A stretch of DNA of 64,000 nucleotides from Streptomyces sp. NBC_00237 (lineage in GTDB: Bacteria > Actinomycetota > Actinomycetes > Streptomycetales > Streptomycetaceae), in contig NZ_JAPEMT010000005.1 in assembly GCF_026342435.1 (NCBI RefSeq), positions 248,001 to 312,000 on the forward strand, given 5' to 3'. Shown here one piece after another: positions 50,089 to 58,740 of the stretch. How positions within the stretch are numbered: position 1 is the first letter of the stretch; each line of letters begins with the position of its first letter. Position numbers and translations under genes: made by a program. Below the pieces are notes generated by a model. The model saw only the letters and a program-made list of their open reading frames with translations. It did not search any database and was not told the origin of the DNA.

Positions 50089-51174
50089 CTACTGCCGACG
50101 GGCCCCGCAGGACGCCCGCACCACCAGGTTCGGCCGCAACTGCACCTGGTGCAGCGGCGACGCGTCGCCCTCCGCCAGTCGCCGCAGCAGGATCTGCGCC
50201 GCCAGCCGCCCCACCTGGAACTTCGGCGGCGACACCGCGGTGAGCGGAATCTCCGCCACGTCCGCGAACTCGTTGTCGTAGCTGACCAGCGCCAGATCGT
50301 CCGGGACCTTCAGCCCGGCCCGGCGGGCCGCCGACTGGACCAGCGCCGCCTCCCGGTCGCCGAAGCACAGCGCCCCGGTGGCTCCGCCCGCGACGAGCGC
50401 CGCCACCGCCCGGTCCGCGCGGGCAGGCGTCCACGCGTCCATGACGTCCGCGTCGTACACCGGCTCCCGCAGCCCGAAGTCGGCGACGGCACGAGCGAAT
50501 CCGGACCGGATGGGCGCCGCAGTCGCCGCGTCCGTACGGACCACCAGGCCGAGCCTCTCGTGGCCGAGGGAACGCAGATGGCGGACCGCGTCGTACGCGC
50601 CGCCCTGGTGGTCCGTGCACACGTGCTCGGTCGGATCTCCGGGGCCCGCGGCCGTCAGCCGCCGTTCCACCAGCACGGCGGGAACGGGGAGTGCCAGCAG
50701 CTCCTCCGCGCGGCGTGCCGGGTCGTCCTCGTCGTGCAGCCCGGGGACCAGGAGCAGTCCGTGCACCCCGGAGAGGAGGAGTTCGGCGACGGCCGCGTCC
50801 TCGGCCCGCCGGTCGTAGTGGGAGCAGGCCAGGACGAATTGCGCGCCCGCCTCCGACAGCACTTCCTGGATGCCCTGGAGGACGCGCGGATAGTAGAGCG
50901 TCGTGTCCGGGACGAGCACGCCGACGATCCGCCGGTGGTGCGGCACCCCGGGGACGCGGCCGAGCGCGAACGTGCCCGCGCCCTGCCGCCGTACGACCAA
51001 GCCCTGCGCGACCAGGTCCTCGTACGCCCGCCGCACCGTCGTCATCGAAAGCCCGGTCTCGGCGGCCAGGGCCCGTTCGGTGGGGAGCTTGCTGCCGGGC
51101 GGCCAGGTGCCGTCCTGGATGCCGCGCCGCAGGTCGGCCGTCAGTGCGCGGAACTTGAGCTCTCTGGCGGTCAC
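50089..51174 (-). CDS. GntR/LacI chimeric transcriptional regulator
   Basis: Regulator of 361 residues with a GntR winged helix at 1-72 (RRGIQDGTWPPGSKLPTERALAAETGLSMTTVRRAYEDL spread over that span) fused to a LacI-type periplasmic-binding-protein domain (about 82-360, RRIVGVLVPDTTLYYPRVLQGIQEVL to ILLRRLAEGD). This is the AraR-like layout; the ligand is usually a sugar. GTG start at 51174. The gene has no adjacent sugar operon in the window; the LysR gene of the phosphonate locus lies upstream on the same strand. Confidence 0.9.
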   Translation of the reverse strand: MTARELKFRALTADLRRGIQDGTWPPGSKLPTERALAAETGLSMTTVRRAYEDLVAQGLVVRRQGAGTFALGRVPGVPHHRRIVGVLVPDTTLYYPRVLQGIQEVLSEAGAQFVLACSHYDRRAEDAAVAELLLSGVHGLLLVPGLHDEDDPARRAEELLALPVPAVLVERRLTAAGPGDPTEHVCTDHQGGAYDAVRHLRSLGHERLGLVVRTDAATAAPIRSGFARAVADFGLREPVYDADVMDAWTPARADRAVAALVAGGATGALCFGDREAALVQSAARRAGLKVPDDLALVSYDNEFADVAEIPLTAVSPPKFQVGRLAAQILLRRLAEGDASPLHQVQLRPNLVVRASCGARRQ

Positions 51175-51337
51175 GTCTACCCCCGGCTTGGCAATGCTCC
51201 TGGAATCCTATCCTCATCGCTCCCTGGCGTCCGCCGACAGTTCGGCCACCCGCCCCCGTCCACCACTGCGCGACCGTCGTGCGCACCGCCGACGGGAAGC
51301 CGGGCCATTGCAGTCTGTCGATCGAGTCCAAGTACCG

Positions 51338-52252
51338 CTATTCCGATGAGAGTTCGCGCGGCCAGCTTGCGATCTCGCGGAGCACCTTCATGAAGGCGTG
51401 CTCCGCGGGTGACAGCAGCCGGTCGCGCCGACGCACCAGGTTCACCGGGCGCGAGCGCGGGGCCGGGCTCACCGGGACGACCGTGAGCGCCCCGGACCGT
51501 ACGTCGTCCACGACCGCGTGCTCCGAGATCAGCGTGATCCCCAGGCCCGCCGCCACACACTGCTTGACGGCCTCGGGGCCCCACACGTCGCCGTGCCGGA
51601 CATCGGTCAACTCCCAGTCGCCCAGCACCTGTTCCTGGAGCTCGCGGGTCTGCGAGCCGGGCTCGCGCAGCAGGAAGCGGCACTCCCGCAGCTCCTGCGG
51701 ACCCACCTCCCCGACACCCGCCAGGGGGTGCGAGGAGGACGCCACCACGATCAGGCGTTCGTCCAGGACGGTCTCGACGACGAGCTGGTTCGCGGTAGGG
51801 GTCCCGGCCACGACGGCGATGCCGATGCCGCCGCCCAGCAGGCGTTCCATGACCGACTCGTTGTTGCCGACGAAGAGGTCGCAGACGATGCCCGGATGGT
51901 CCTGCTGGTAGCGGGCGAGCAGCGGCGGCAGCAGATACGTGCCCACGGTCGTGGAACCGCCGACCAGGAGGCGGCCCGAAGCCAGCCCGCTGACCTGCTG
52001 CACCGCCGCTACGGCCTCCTCCGCGAGCAGGAAGACCCGCTTGCCGTACGCGGCGAGCACCTCGCCCTCCGCCGTCGGGCGGGTCCGGGCGCCGGAGCGG
52101 TCGATCAGCGTCACGCGCAGGGACTGTTCGAGGCGGCGCACCTGGTTGGAGACCGAGGGCTGGCTCATGTACAGCTTCTGCGCGGCGGCCGAGAACCCCT
52201 GGTGCTCCACGACCTGCATGAAGATCCACAGCCGGTGGAGGTTCAGTTCCAC
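51338..52252 (-). CDS. LysR-family regulator of the phosphonate locus
   Basis: Regulator of 304 residues: N-terminal winged helix at 1-65 (LNLHRLWIFMQVVEHQGFSAAAQKLYMSQPSVSNQVRRLEQ over that span) and a LysR substrate-binding domain (about 92-295). GTG start at 52252. It is divergent from the phosphonoacetate hydrolase gene; in Pseudomonas fluorescens the same enzyme is controlled by a neighbouring LysR protein, PhnR, with the substrate as inducer. A T-N11-A palindrome lies in the intergenic region. Confidence 0.92.
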   Translation of the reverse strand: MELNLHRLWIFMQVVEHQGFSAAAQKLYMSQPSVSNQVRRLEQSLRVTLIDRSGARTRPTAEGEVLAAYGKRVFLLAEEAVAAVQQVSGLASGRLLVGGSTTVGTYLLPPLLARYQQDHPGIVCDLFVGNNESVMERLLGGGIGIAVVAGTPTANQLVVETVLDERLIVVASSSHPLAGVGEVGPQELRECRFLLREPGSQTRELQEQVLGDWELTDVRHGDVWGPEAVKQCVAAGLGITLISEHAVVDDVRSGALTVVPVSPAPRSRPVNLVRRRDRLLSPAEHAFMKVLREIASWPRELSSE

Positions 52253-52335
52253 GTGCCCCCCTTGATCAACTGTGCGCGCGGTGAGCCTAACCGCGAACCC
52301 GCCGGAGGGGGAGGGGTCGCGCCGGCCGGAACGCG

Positions 52336-52352
52336 GCTATGGCCGCCATAGC
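52336..52352. promoter_or_regulatory. LysR-type operator upstream of the phosphonate operon
   Basis: GCTATGG-CCG-CCATAGC is a perfect inverted repeat containing the LysR T-N11-A pattern (T 52338, A 52350). It lies 84 bases from the LysR start and 99 from the hydrolase start, a typical activation-site position. Confidence 0.6.
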
Positions 52353-52450
52353 GAACCGAGAGGTTCTTCACCCCCGGCAGCGGGTGCTACCCATGTCACA
52401 CGGGGTGGCAGCCACCGCCCCGCGACTTCGAACCTCAGGGGTGTCCGTAC

Positions 52451-53689
52451 ATGGAGCAGCTTCAGGTCAACGGCCGCGACTACCCGTGGCCCGCGCGGCC
52501 CGTCGTCGTGGTCTGCATCGACGGCAGCGAGGACGCGTACCACGAGCGGGCCGTCGCGGACGGGCGGATGCCGTTCCTGGAGAAGATGCTGGAGCGGGGC
52601 GCGGACCTGCGCGGCGACTGCACGATGCCGTCGTTCACCAACCCGAACAACATCTCCATCGCCACCGGGCAGCCGCCGGCCGTGCACGGCATCTGCGGCA
52701 ACTACTTCTACGACACCGAGTCCGACGCCGAGATCATGATGAACGCCCCGGAGCTGCTGCGGGTGCCGACCATCTTCGCGGAGTTCTCCAAGGCGGGCGC
52801 CAAGGTCGTCTGCATCACGGCCAAGGACAAGCTGCGCCGCCTCCTCGGCCGCGACCTGATCGACGGCATCAACTTTTCCGCGGAGAAGGCCGACCAGGTC
52901 ACCGACGAGGACAACGGCATCACCAAGGTCCTGGAACGCGTCGGCAGGGAACTGCCGTCCGTCTACAGTGCCGAGCTGAGCGAGCTGGTCATGGCCGCCG
53001 GTGTCGACGTCCTGGAGAAGGAAGGACCGCAGCTGATGTACCTGTCGCTGACCGACTACATCCAGCACAAGCACGCCCCGGGCTCGCCGGTCGCCAACGA
53101 CTTCTACGCCATGCTCGACGGCTACTTCGAGAAGATCGACGCCCTCGGCGCGGTCCTCGTCGTCACCGCCGACCACGGCATGAACGCCAAGAGCGACGCC
53201 GACGGCGTCGCCCAGGTCGTCTTCCTCCAGGACTTCTTCGACGGCCGTCTCGGCGGGGGCACCTCCCGCGTCATCCTGCCGATCACCGACCCGTACACCG
53301 TCCACCACGGCGCGCTCGGCTCGTACGCCACCGTGCACCTGCCCCAGGGCGCGGACGTCGCGGCCCTCGTCGCCGAGGTCGCGGCGATCGACGGTGTCGA
53401 CACCGTCCTGACCCGTGAGGAGGCCGTCGAGCGCTTCGAGCTGCCGGGCGACCGCATCGGCGACCTCGTCGTCATCGCCACCCGGAACACCGTGCTCGGC
53501 ACCACGCCCTCGCGCCACGACATCTCGGGTTTCAAGGAGCCGCTGCGCTCGCACGGCGGCCTGACCGAGCAGAAGGTCCCGTTCCTGGTGAACGCCCCCG
53601 TCGAGCTGCCCGCCGGGCACCGGCTGCGCAACTTCGACGCGTACTGGGTGGGCACCACCCTCGCGGCGGGCCGGTCGCTGACCGCCTGA
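52451..53689 (+). CDS. phnA: phosphonoacetate hydrolase
   Basis: Alkaline-phosphatase-superfamily enzyme of 412 residues that cleaves the C-P bond of phosphonoacetate to acetate and phosphate. The seven zinc ligands or nucleophile of the Pseudomonas enzyme, as I recall them (Asp, Thr, Asp, His, Asp, His, His), map to Asp24 (CIDG), Thr63 (SFTNPNN), Asp202 and His206 (TDYIQH), Asp241 and His242 (TADHGMN) and His368 (RSHGG). Cytosolic, no signal peptide. First gene of a unit with a transporter and a flavoprotein, divergent from a LysR regulator. Confidence 0.93.
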   Translation: MEQLQVNGRDYPWPARPVVVVCIDGSEDAYHERAVADGRMPFLEKMLERGADLRGDCTMPSFTNPNNISIATGQPPAVHGICGNYFYDTESDAEIMMNAPELLRVPTIFAEFSKAGAKVVCITAKDKLRRLLGRDLIDGINFSAEKADQVTDEDNGITKVLERVGRELPSVYSAELSELVMAAGVDVLEKEGPQLMYLSLTDYIQHKHAPGSPVANDFYAMLDGYFEKIDALGAVLVVTADHGMNAKSDADGVAQVVFLQDFFDGRLGGGTSRVILPITDPYTVHHGALGSYATVHLPQGADVAALVAEVAAIDGVDTVLTREEAVERFELPGDRIGDLVVIATRNTVLGTTPSRHDISGFKEPLRSHGGLTEQKVPFLVNAPVELPAGHRLRNFDAYWVGTTLAAGRSLTA

Positions 53690-53861
53690 CCCGTCCCCCG
53701 TAGCAACACCCACTGACCCGGTCCCGGCGCGCATGCCTGGGCGCGCGCCGGGGCCGTGTCGTGCCCGCACACCGCTCTGTTCGAGGTGCGGGCACGGCCG
53801 TACCTCGGTACGACCGCTCGTTTCCCCTACCCGTGCACGTCGAGGACAGGACGCCGCCGCC

Positions 53862-55262
53862 ATGGCCGACCTCGCACCACAGCAAGGAACACCGCAACAA
53901 GGAACACCACAGCAAGGAACACCACAGCAAGGAACAGAAGAGCCACAGACCATCACCACCCGCGAGGCGGTGAACCGGACCAACCCGCTTCTCGGTTCCG
54001 CCCGCGCCTCCCGCTGGCGCTGGCAGATATTCGCGATCACCTGGGTCGCGTACGCCGGGTTCTACTTCGTACGACAGGCGTTCTCCGTCGCGAAGCTCGG
54101 GATTCTGGACGACCCCGCCGTCAACACCGTACTCACCAAAGGGGTATTGGGGGTCATCGACTCCGTCTACCTCGCCGCCTACGCGGCGGGCCAGTTCCTG
54201 TGGGGCATGTGGGCCGACCGCTTCGGCCCGCGCGTCGTCGTCATCGGCGGCATGATCGGCGCGATCGTCGCCGCCTGCCTGATGGGCCTCAGCAGCGCCG
54301 TCCTCGTCTTCGGCGGGGCGATGGTCCTCCAGGGCCTCTCCCAGTCCGCGGGCTGGGCGCCGCTCTGCAAGAACATGGGCGACTTCTTCACCGTCAAGGA
54401 ACGCGGGCGCGTCCTGGGGCTGTGGAGCACCAACTACGCCTTCGGCGGCCTGGCCGCCCCGCCGTTCCTCGGCTGGATGGCGTACTCGGTGTTCGACAGC
54501 TGGCAGGCGGCCTTCTTCGCCGGAGCCGCGACCCTGGCCGTCGTCCTCGGACTCTTCCTCGTCTTCCAGCGCAACGCGCCGAAGGACGTGGGCCTGGAGG
54601 ACCCGGACCACGACCCGCAGGCCGCCCCGGTCACCGCCGGCGAGGAAGAGGAGCGGCTCACCGGCCTCGCCCTCTACCGGGAGACCGTGCGCGACCGCAT
54701 GGTCCTCACCCTCGGCCTCTGCTACTTCCTGCTGAAGCCGGCGCGGTACGCCATCCTCCTCTGGGGCCCGGTCATCGTCGCCGAGCGCATCCCCGAGATC
54801 GACAAGGCGGGCGCCACGCTCATCCCGGTCGCCTTCGGCGTCGCCGGAGTCCTCGCACCGATCCTCATCGGCTGGGTCTCGGACCACGTCTTCGCGTCCC
54901 GCCGCGCCCCCGCCTGCGTCATCGCCCTGGGTATCCTGACCGTGGCGCTCGCCCTGTTCATGCCGCTCACCGCGACCGGCAGCGTCGGCACCATGATCGC
55001 CGTGCTGGCCGTCATCGGGGTCTCGGTGTACGCCGCCGACGCGATGATCTCCTGCGTCGCCGCCGTGGACTTCGGCAGCGCCAAGGGTGCGGGCACCGCC
55101 GCGGGTCTGGTCAACGGGTGCGGTTCGGTCGGCGCCATCCTCGGCGGACTGCTCCCCGGATTCCTCTCCGGGGGCGTCCTGTTCGCCCTCTTCGCAGTGG
55201 CCGCACTGCTGGCCGGTGTGCTGATGGTCCCGCACTGGAACCGGGTTCCCCGGGCCGCGTGA
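53862..55262 (+). CDS. organophosphate:phosphate-antiporter-like MFS transporter
   Basis: Twelve-segment MFS protein of 466 residues of the OPA type (GlpT/UhpT/PhnB-like). Segments include WQIFAITWVAYAGFYFVRQAF, DSVYLAAYAAGQFLWGMWADRFGPR (loop with the MFS arginine motif) and LGLWSTNYAFGGLAAPPFLG. OPA carriers exchange phosphate for organophosphates or phosphonates, which fits import of the hydrolase's substrate. The ATG at 53862 is followed by four PQQGT repeats (residues 6-25), absent from relatives, before the first membrane segment near residue 53. Confidence 0.9.
   Translation: MADLAPQQGTPQQGTPQQGTPQQGTEEPQTITTREAVNRTNPLLGSARASRWRWQIFAITWVAYAGFYFVRQAFSVAKLGILDDPAVNTVLTKGVLGVIDSVYLAAYAAGQFLWGMWADRFGPRVVVIGGMIGAIVAACLMGLSSAVLVFGGAMVLQGLSQSAGWAPLCKNMGDFFTVKERGRVLGLWSTNYAFGGLAAPPFLGWMAYSVFDSWQAAFFAGAATLAVVLGLFLVFQRNAPKDVGLEDPDHDPQAAPVTAGEEEERLTGLALYRETVRDRMVLTLGLCYFLLKPARYAILLWGPVIVAERIPEIDKAGATLIPVAFGVAGVLAPILIGWVSDHVFASRRAPACVIALGILTVALALFMPLTATGSVGTMIAVLAVIGVSVYAADAMISCVAAVDFGSAKGAGTAAGLVNGCGSVGAILGGLLPGFLSGGVLFALFAVAALLAGVLMVPHWNRVPRAA
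53877..53936 (+). repeat. four 15-bp repeats encoding PQQGT
   Basis: Four tandem copies of a CCACAGCAAGGAACA-like unit encode Pro-Gln-Gln-Gly-Thr at the N-terminus of the transporter. The DNA is notably A-rich for this genome, and the period suits slippage in frame. Confidence 0.9.
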
Positions 55263-55391
55263 CCCCGTACGGGCCGGGTGACCCCCGGGCCGCGTAACTC
55301 CCGGGAAAGGCGGCGTCCTCATGGGCGTCGCCTCCCGTACACCGTGAAGTGATCTTGTACCCGACGTACGTCTTGTAGATAGGGGACCCCC

Positions 55392-56540
55392 ATGACTGTC
55401 AGCAGCGCAGCCGTCAACCGCGCGGACACCGCCGTCGTCGGCGGAGGCATCGTCGGGCTCGCCCACGCACTCGCCGCAGCCAAGCGCGGCGACAAGGTCG
55501 TCCTCTTCGAGCGCGACGACTACGCGGTCGGCGCGTCCATCCGCAACTTCGGCATGATCTGGTCGGTCGGCCAGCAGCGCGGCGCGATGTACGAGCGAGC
55601 GCTGCGCAGCCGCGCCGTATGGCAGGAGATCTCGGCCAAGTCGGGCCTGTGGGCCGCCCCGACGGGCTCCCTGCACCTCGCGCACCACGCCGACGAGGCC
55701 GCCGTGCTGGAGGAGTTCGTCGAGACGACCGAGGCCGCCCGCGAGCACGGCACCACCATGATCTCCGCGAAGGACGCCCTGGCGCGCAGCTCCACCGCCG
55801 TGGCGGAGGGCCTGCTCGCCGCGATGTGGAGCCCCACCGAGCTGAACGTGGACCCGCGCCGCGCGATACCCGCCGTCGCCGAGTACCTGATCAGCGAGTA
55901 CGGAGTCGACATCCGCTTCGGCACCACCGTGCGCGGCGTCGACATGCCGACCGTGTCCACCACGGCGGGCGACTGGCAGGTCGACAACCTCTTCGTGTGC
56001 AGCGGCAACGACTTCGAGACCCTCTACCCGGAGGTCTTCGCCGAGTCCGGCATCGTCCGCTGCAAGCTCCAGATGATGCGCACCGGCACGCAGCCCACGG
56101 GCTGGGAACTCGGCCCGATGCTCTGCGGCGGCCTGACCCTCCTGCACTACGCGGCGTTCGACGACTGCCCCTCGCGCACCGAGCTGGCGCAGCGGATGGG
56201 CGAGCAGTACCCCTTCCACCGCGAGAACGGCATCCACGTCCTGCTCTCGCAGACCGCCGACGGCCGCCTCACCATCGGCGACAGCCACGCGTACGCGAAG
56301 ACCCTCGACCCGTTCGAGAGCGAGGAGATCAACAAGGCGATCCTCGACTACCTCGGCACCTTCGCGAAGCTCCCGAACACGGAGATCACCGAACGCTGGG
56401 TCGGCTTCTACCCCTCCCTGCGCGACGGCCGCACCGAGCTGATCGTCAACCCGGAACCGGGCGTCACCGTCGTCAACGGGGTCGGCGGCGCGGGCATGAC
56501 CCTGTCGTTCGGACTGGCGCAGGAGCTCATCCCCGGCTGA
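55392..56540 (+). CDS. FAD-dependent oxidoreductase (TIGR03364, aminophosphonate type)
   Basis: Glycine-oxidase-like flavoprotein of 382 residues. FAD motif VVGGGIVGLAHALAAAKRG at 15-33, RNFGMIWSVGQQ near 52, and GVGGAGMTLSFGLAQEL at the C-terminus. It matches the TIGR03364 family found beside 2-aminoethylphosphonate genes; a member (PbfD, from memory) oxidises N-methyl-aminoethylphosphonate to phosphonoacetaldehyde. Here it would supply the precursor of phosphonoacetate. GGGGACCCCC precedes the ATG. Family fit is good, substrate inferred. Confidence 0.82.
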   Translation: MTVSSAAVNRADTAVVGGGIVGLAHALAAAKRGDKVVLFERDDYAVGASIRNFGMIWSVGQQRGAMYERALRSRAVWQEISAKSGLWAAPTGSLHLAHHADEAAVLEEFVETTEAAREHGTTMISAKDALARSSTAVAEGLLAAMWSPTELNVDPRRAIPAVAEYLISEYGVDIRFGTTVRGVDMPTVSTTAGDWQVDNLFVCSGNDFETLYPEVFAESGIVRCKLQMMRTGTQPTGWELGPMLCGGLTLLHYAAFDDCPSRTELAQRMGEQYPFHRENGIHVLLSQTADGRLTIGDSHAYAKTLDPFESEEINKAILDYLGTFAKLPNTEITERWVGFYPSLRDGRTELIVNPEPGVTVVNGVGGAGMTLSFGLAQELIPG

Positions 56541-56555
56541 CCGCCGCGGAGTTAC

Positions 56556-56597
56556 GGGAAGGGCCCCGGCGGACACGGAACCGCCGGGGCCCTTCCC
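56556..56597. terminator. bidirectional hairpin after the flavoprotein gene
   Basis: GGGAAGGGCCCCGGCGG (56556-56572) pairs perfectly over 17 bp with 56581-56597. It separates the phosphonate operon (ends 56540) from the convergent VOC gene (ends 56605). Confidence 0.88.
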
Positions 56598-56604
56598 GTT
56601 GCCG

Positions 56605-57051
56605 CTACTTCGGGGTCGGCACCGGATCCACGCCGAACACCCACGGGGCGAGGACCACGAGCCAGCCGTCCGGGTCGGCGTACGTCACCGCGCCGCGCTC
56701 CGGCCAGTACGCGTTGGCCGCCTCGACCGGCTCGTGTCCGCGCTCGCGCATCCGGGCGACGGCCGCCCCGACGGCCTCGGGGCCGCGCAGGTAGAGCGCG
56801 ATCAGGTTCTCCGGGTGGGGCTCGGGTATCCGAGGCGGGTTGCCGTGCTGGGTGATCTCCATGTGCACGGGAGCACCAGGCAGCCCGAACACCACTCCGG
56901 AGTGCTCGTCCGGGGTGTCTCCCCGCCAGGCGGCCAGCACCGGCAGCTCCACGTCGTCGCGGTAGAAGGTGAGGACGTCGTCGTAACGAGCCGTGGGGCG
57001 CGCGAAGCGCACGGCGCCGACGTCGAGGTGCTGGGGCCAGGTCTCTGTCAT
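56605..57051 (-). CDS. VOC family protein (glyoxalase-like)
   Basis: Protein of 148 residues of the vicinal-oxygen-chelate fold: GAVRFARPTARYDDVLTFYRD, PVHMEITQHG, NLIALYLRGPEAVGAAVARMRERGHEP and the closing TYADPDGWLVVLAP. The last strand's metal ligand position is occupied normally only in part. A terminator separates it from the aldehyde dehydrogenase upstream, so it probably has its own promoter. Function unknown; it may act on aldehydes. Confidence 0.82.
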   Translation of the reverse strand: MTETWPQHLDVGAVRFARPTARYDDVLTFYRDDVELPVLAAWRGDTPDEHSGVVFGLPGAPVHMEITQHGNPPRIPEPHPENLIALYLRGPEAVGAAVARMRERGHEPVEAANAYWPERGAVTYADPDGWLVVLAPWVFGVDPVPTPK

Positions 57052-57067
57052 GGGCCTGATTGTGCAG

Positions 57068-57099
57068 GAGGGGGCCCGGCGCGTACGCCGGGCCCCCTC
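57068..57099 (-). terminator. hairpin terminator after the aldehyde dehydrogenase
   Basis: GAGGGGGCCCGGCG (57068-57081) pairs perfectly over 14 bp with 57086-57099 around a CGTA loop, 13 bases past the dehydrogenase stop codon. Confidence 0.8.
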
Positions 57100-57111
57100 A
57101 GCAGGTGAGCG

Positions 57112-58593
57112 TCAGTAGCTGATGCAGGCCGAGTGCCACTCCGTGTAGAAGTCGAACACTTCCGGCGAGCACTCCGGCGGCCCGTACTGCGAAGCCTTCG
57201 ACCCGACGTGCGGCAGGTGCGCGTACGCGCCCACACCCGGCCGGTTGACGTGCAGCATGCCCGCCTCGAAGCGCTCGATCGCCTCGAAGGCCCGGGACTG
57301 CGAGGCGGTGAAGATGGTCCCGGACATGCCGTACTTCACCGAGTTGGCGATCTCCATGGCGTTCTCGAAGCCGTCCGCGTCGATCACCGCGAGCACGGGC
57401 CCGAAGACCTCCTCCTGCGCCAACTCGCTGTCCCACGCGGTACGGACGACCGTCGGCTGCACGTAGCACCCCTCCGGCAGGTCGTCCCGTACCTCCCGCT
57501 CCCCACCGCACAGAACCTTCCCGCCCTCACGCTGCGCCCCCGCGATCGCGTCCAGGGCGGCATCGAGCCGGGCCGTGTTCACCACCGGGCAGATCTTCGA
57601 CTCCGGGTCGTCCCCGGGCCCCACCCGCAGTTCCCCGAGCCGGACGAGCAGCTTCTCCAGGAACTCCTCCCGCACGCTGACGTCCACCACGGCCCGGCTG
57701 GTGGCACTGCACCGCTGGCCCGCCTGCCCGAACGCGCCCTTCACCACCGCGTCGACGGCCTTGTCGACATCCGCGTCGTCACACACGATGACCGCGTTCT
57801 TGCCGCCCAACTCCAGCTGCGTACGCAGCAGTCGGCCCGCGCCGCCCGCGTGGATCGCCGTCCCCACCGGCAGCGAACCGGTGAAGCTGATGCCCGCCAC
57901 CGCCGGATGCGCGACCAGCGCCTCACCGGCCGCGACGTCGCCCTGAACCAGGTTCAGCACCCCGTCCGGCACCCCCGCCTCCTGGAAGACCTCCACCAGC
58001 AGCGCCGACGTCAGCGGCGTCAGCGGCGACGGCTTCAGGACCGCCGTGCACCCCGACAGCAGGGCGGGCGCGACCTTCCACATCGGGATGGCGAGGGGGA
58101 AGTTCCACGGCGCGATCAGCGCGACGACCCCGATCGCCTTGCGGAACGTGAACGCGAAGGTACGGTCCTCCTCGGCCGGGGCCGTCACCCCGCCCAGTAC
58201 CCGCGCCTGCCCCGCCGTGAACTCCAGGACGGCCCGCGCCCGTTCGACCTCGCCGCGCGCCTCGGCGAGCAGCTTCCCCTGCTCCCGCGTGATGACGGCG
58301 GCGACCTCCTCGGCCCGCTCGCCCAGAATCCGCCCCGCCTCGACGAGGTATGCGGCCCGCCGGATCGGGCCGAGCCCCCGCCAGGCCGCGAGCGCCGCCG
58401 ACGCCGCGTCGACCGCGTGGTCGGCATCCACCCCGCCGGACTCGGTGAACGCGCCGATCACATCCGAGAAATCGGCCGGATTGACGTTCTCCCGGGTCTG
58501 CCCGGACTCCGCCGCCACCCACCGGCCGTCGATGAAATTGAGCCGCAGGTGCGGTGCGATCGCGTTCGGATTGCGCTCCACAACGGGTGCCAT
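57112..58593 (-). CDS. NAD(P)-dependent aldehyde dehydrogenase
   Basis: Enzyme of 493 residues of the ALDH superfamily. Asn164 (APWNFPL), the general base Glu261 (LELGGKN) and the nucleophile Cys295 (GQAGQRCSATSR) are in place. The close phosphonoacetate hydrolase and flavoprotein suggest it could oxidise phosphonoacetaldehyde to phosphonoacetate (PhnY role), but its QRCSATSR motif looks more like semialdehyde dehydrogenases. ATG 58593 follows a GGGGAGG site; a TTG at 58662 is less likely. Direction is opposite to the phosphonate operon. Confidence 0.88.
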   Translation of the reverse strand: MAPVVERNPNAIAPHLRLNFIDGRWVAAESGQTRENVNPADFSDVIGAFTESGGVDADHAVDAASAALAAWRGLGPIRRAAYLVEAGRILGERAEEVAAVITREQGKLLAEARGEVERARAVLEFTAGQARVLGGVTAPAEEDRTFAFTFRKAIGVVALIAPWNFPLAIPMWKVAPALLSGCTAVLKPSPLTPLTSALLVEVFQEAGVPDGVLNLVQGDVAAGEALVAHPAVAGISFTGSLPVGTAIHAGGAGRLLRTQLELGGKNAVIVCDDADVDKAVDAVVKGAFGQAGQRCSATSRAVVDVSVREEFLEKLLVRLGELRVGPGDDPESKICPVVNTARLDAALDAIAGAQREGGKVLCGGEREVRDDLPEGCYVQPTVVRTAWDSELAQEEVFGPVLAVIDADGFENAMEIANSVKYGMSGTIFTASQSRAFEAIERFEAGMLHVNRPGVGAYAHLPHVGSKASQYGPPECSPEVFDFYTEWHSACISY

Positions 58594-58719
58594 GCCCTCC
58601 CCTTCGCCGGACCGAGCAGGCACCGGCGCCGCTTCCCCGGCGCCGACGCCCTCGTCGGACAACGTGGTCAGGCTCGCTCAGGAGTGGGGCCCCCACAACG
58701 GCCGATTAGGGTATGCACC

Positions 58720-58740
58720 CGATAGCCGCGCCCTATCGGC
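58720..58740. promoter_or_regulatory. inverted repeat between ALDH and DUF2809 genes
   Basis: CCGATAG-CCGCGCC-CTATCGG is a perfect 7-bp inverted repeat reaching into the last codons of the DUF2809 gene (its stop is at 58733-58735). It may be that gene's terminator, or an operator for the aldehyde dehydrogenase promoter. Confidence 0.4.

Noticed and set aside
52362..52400. PHO box (GTTCACC repeats) upstream of the phosphonate operon
   Set aside because: Only one poor half-site (TTCTTCACC) is visible, without tandem copies at 11-base spacing.
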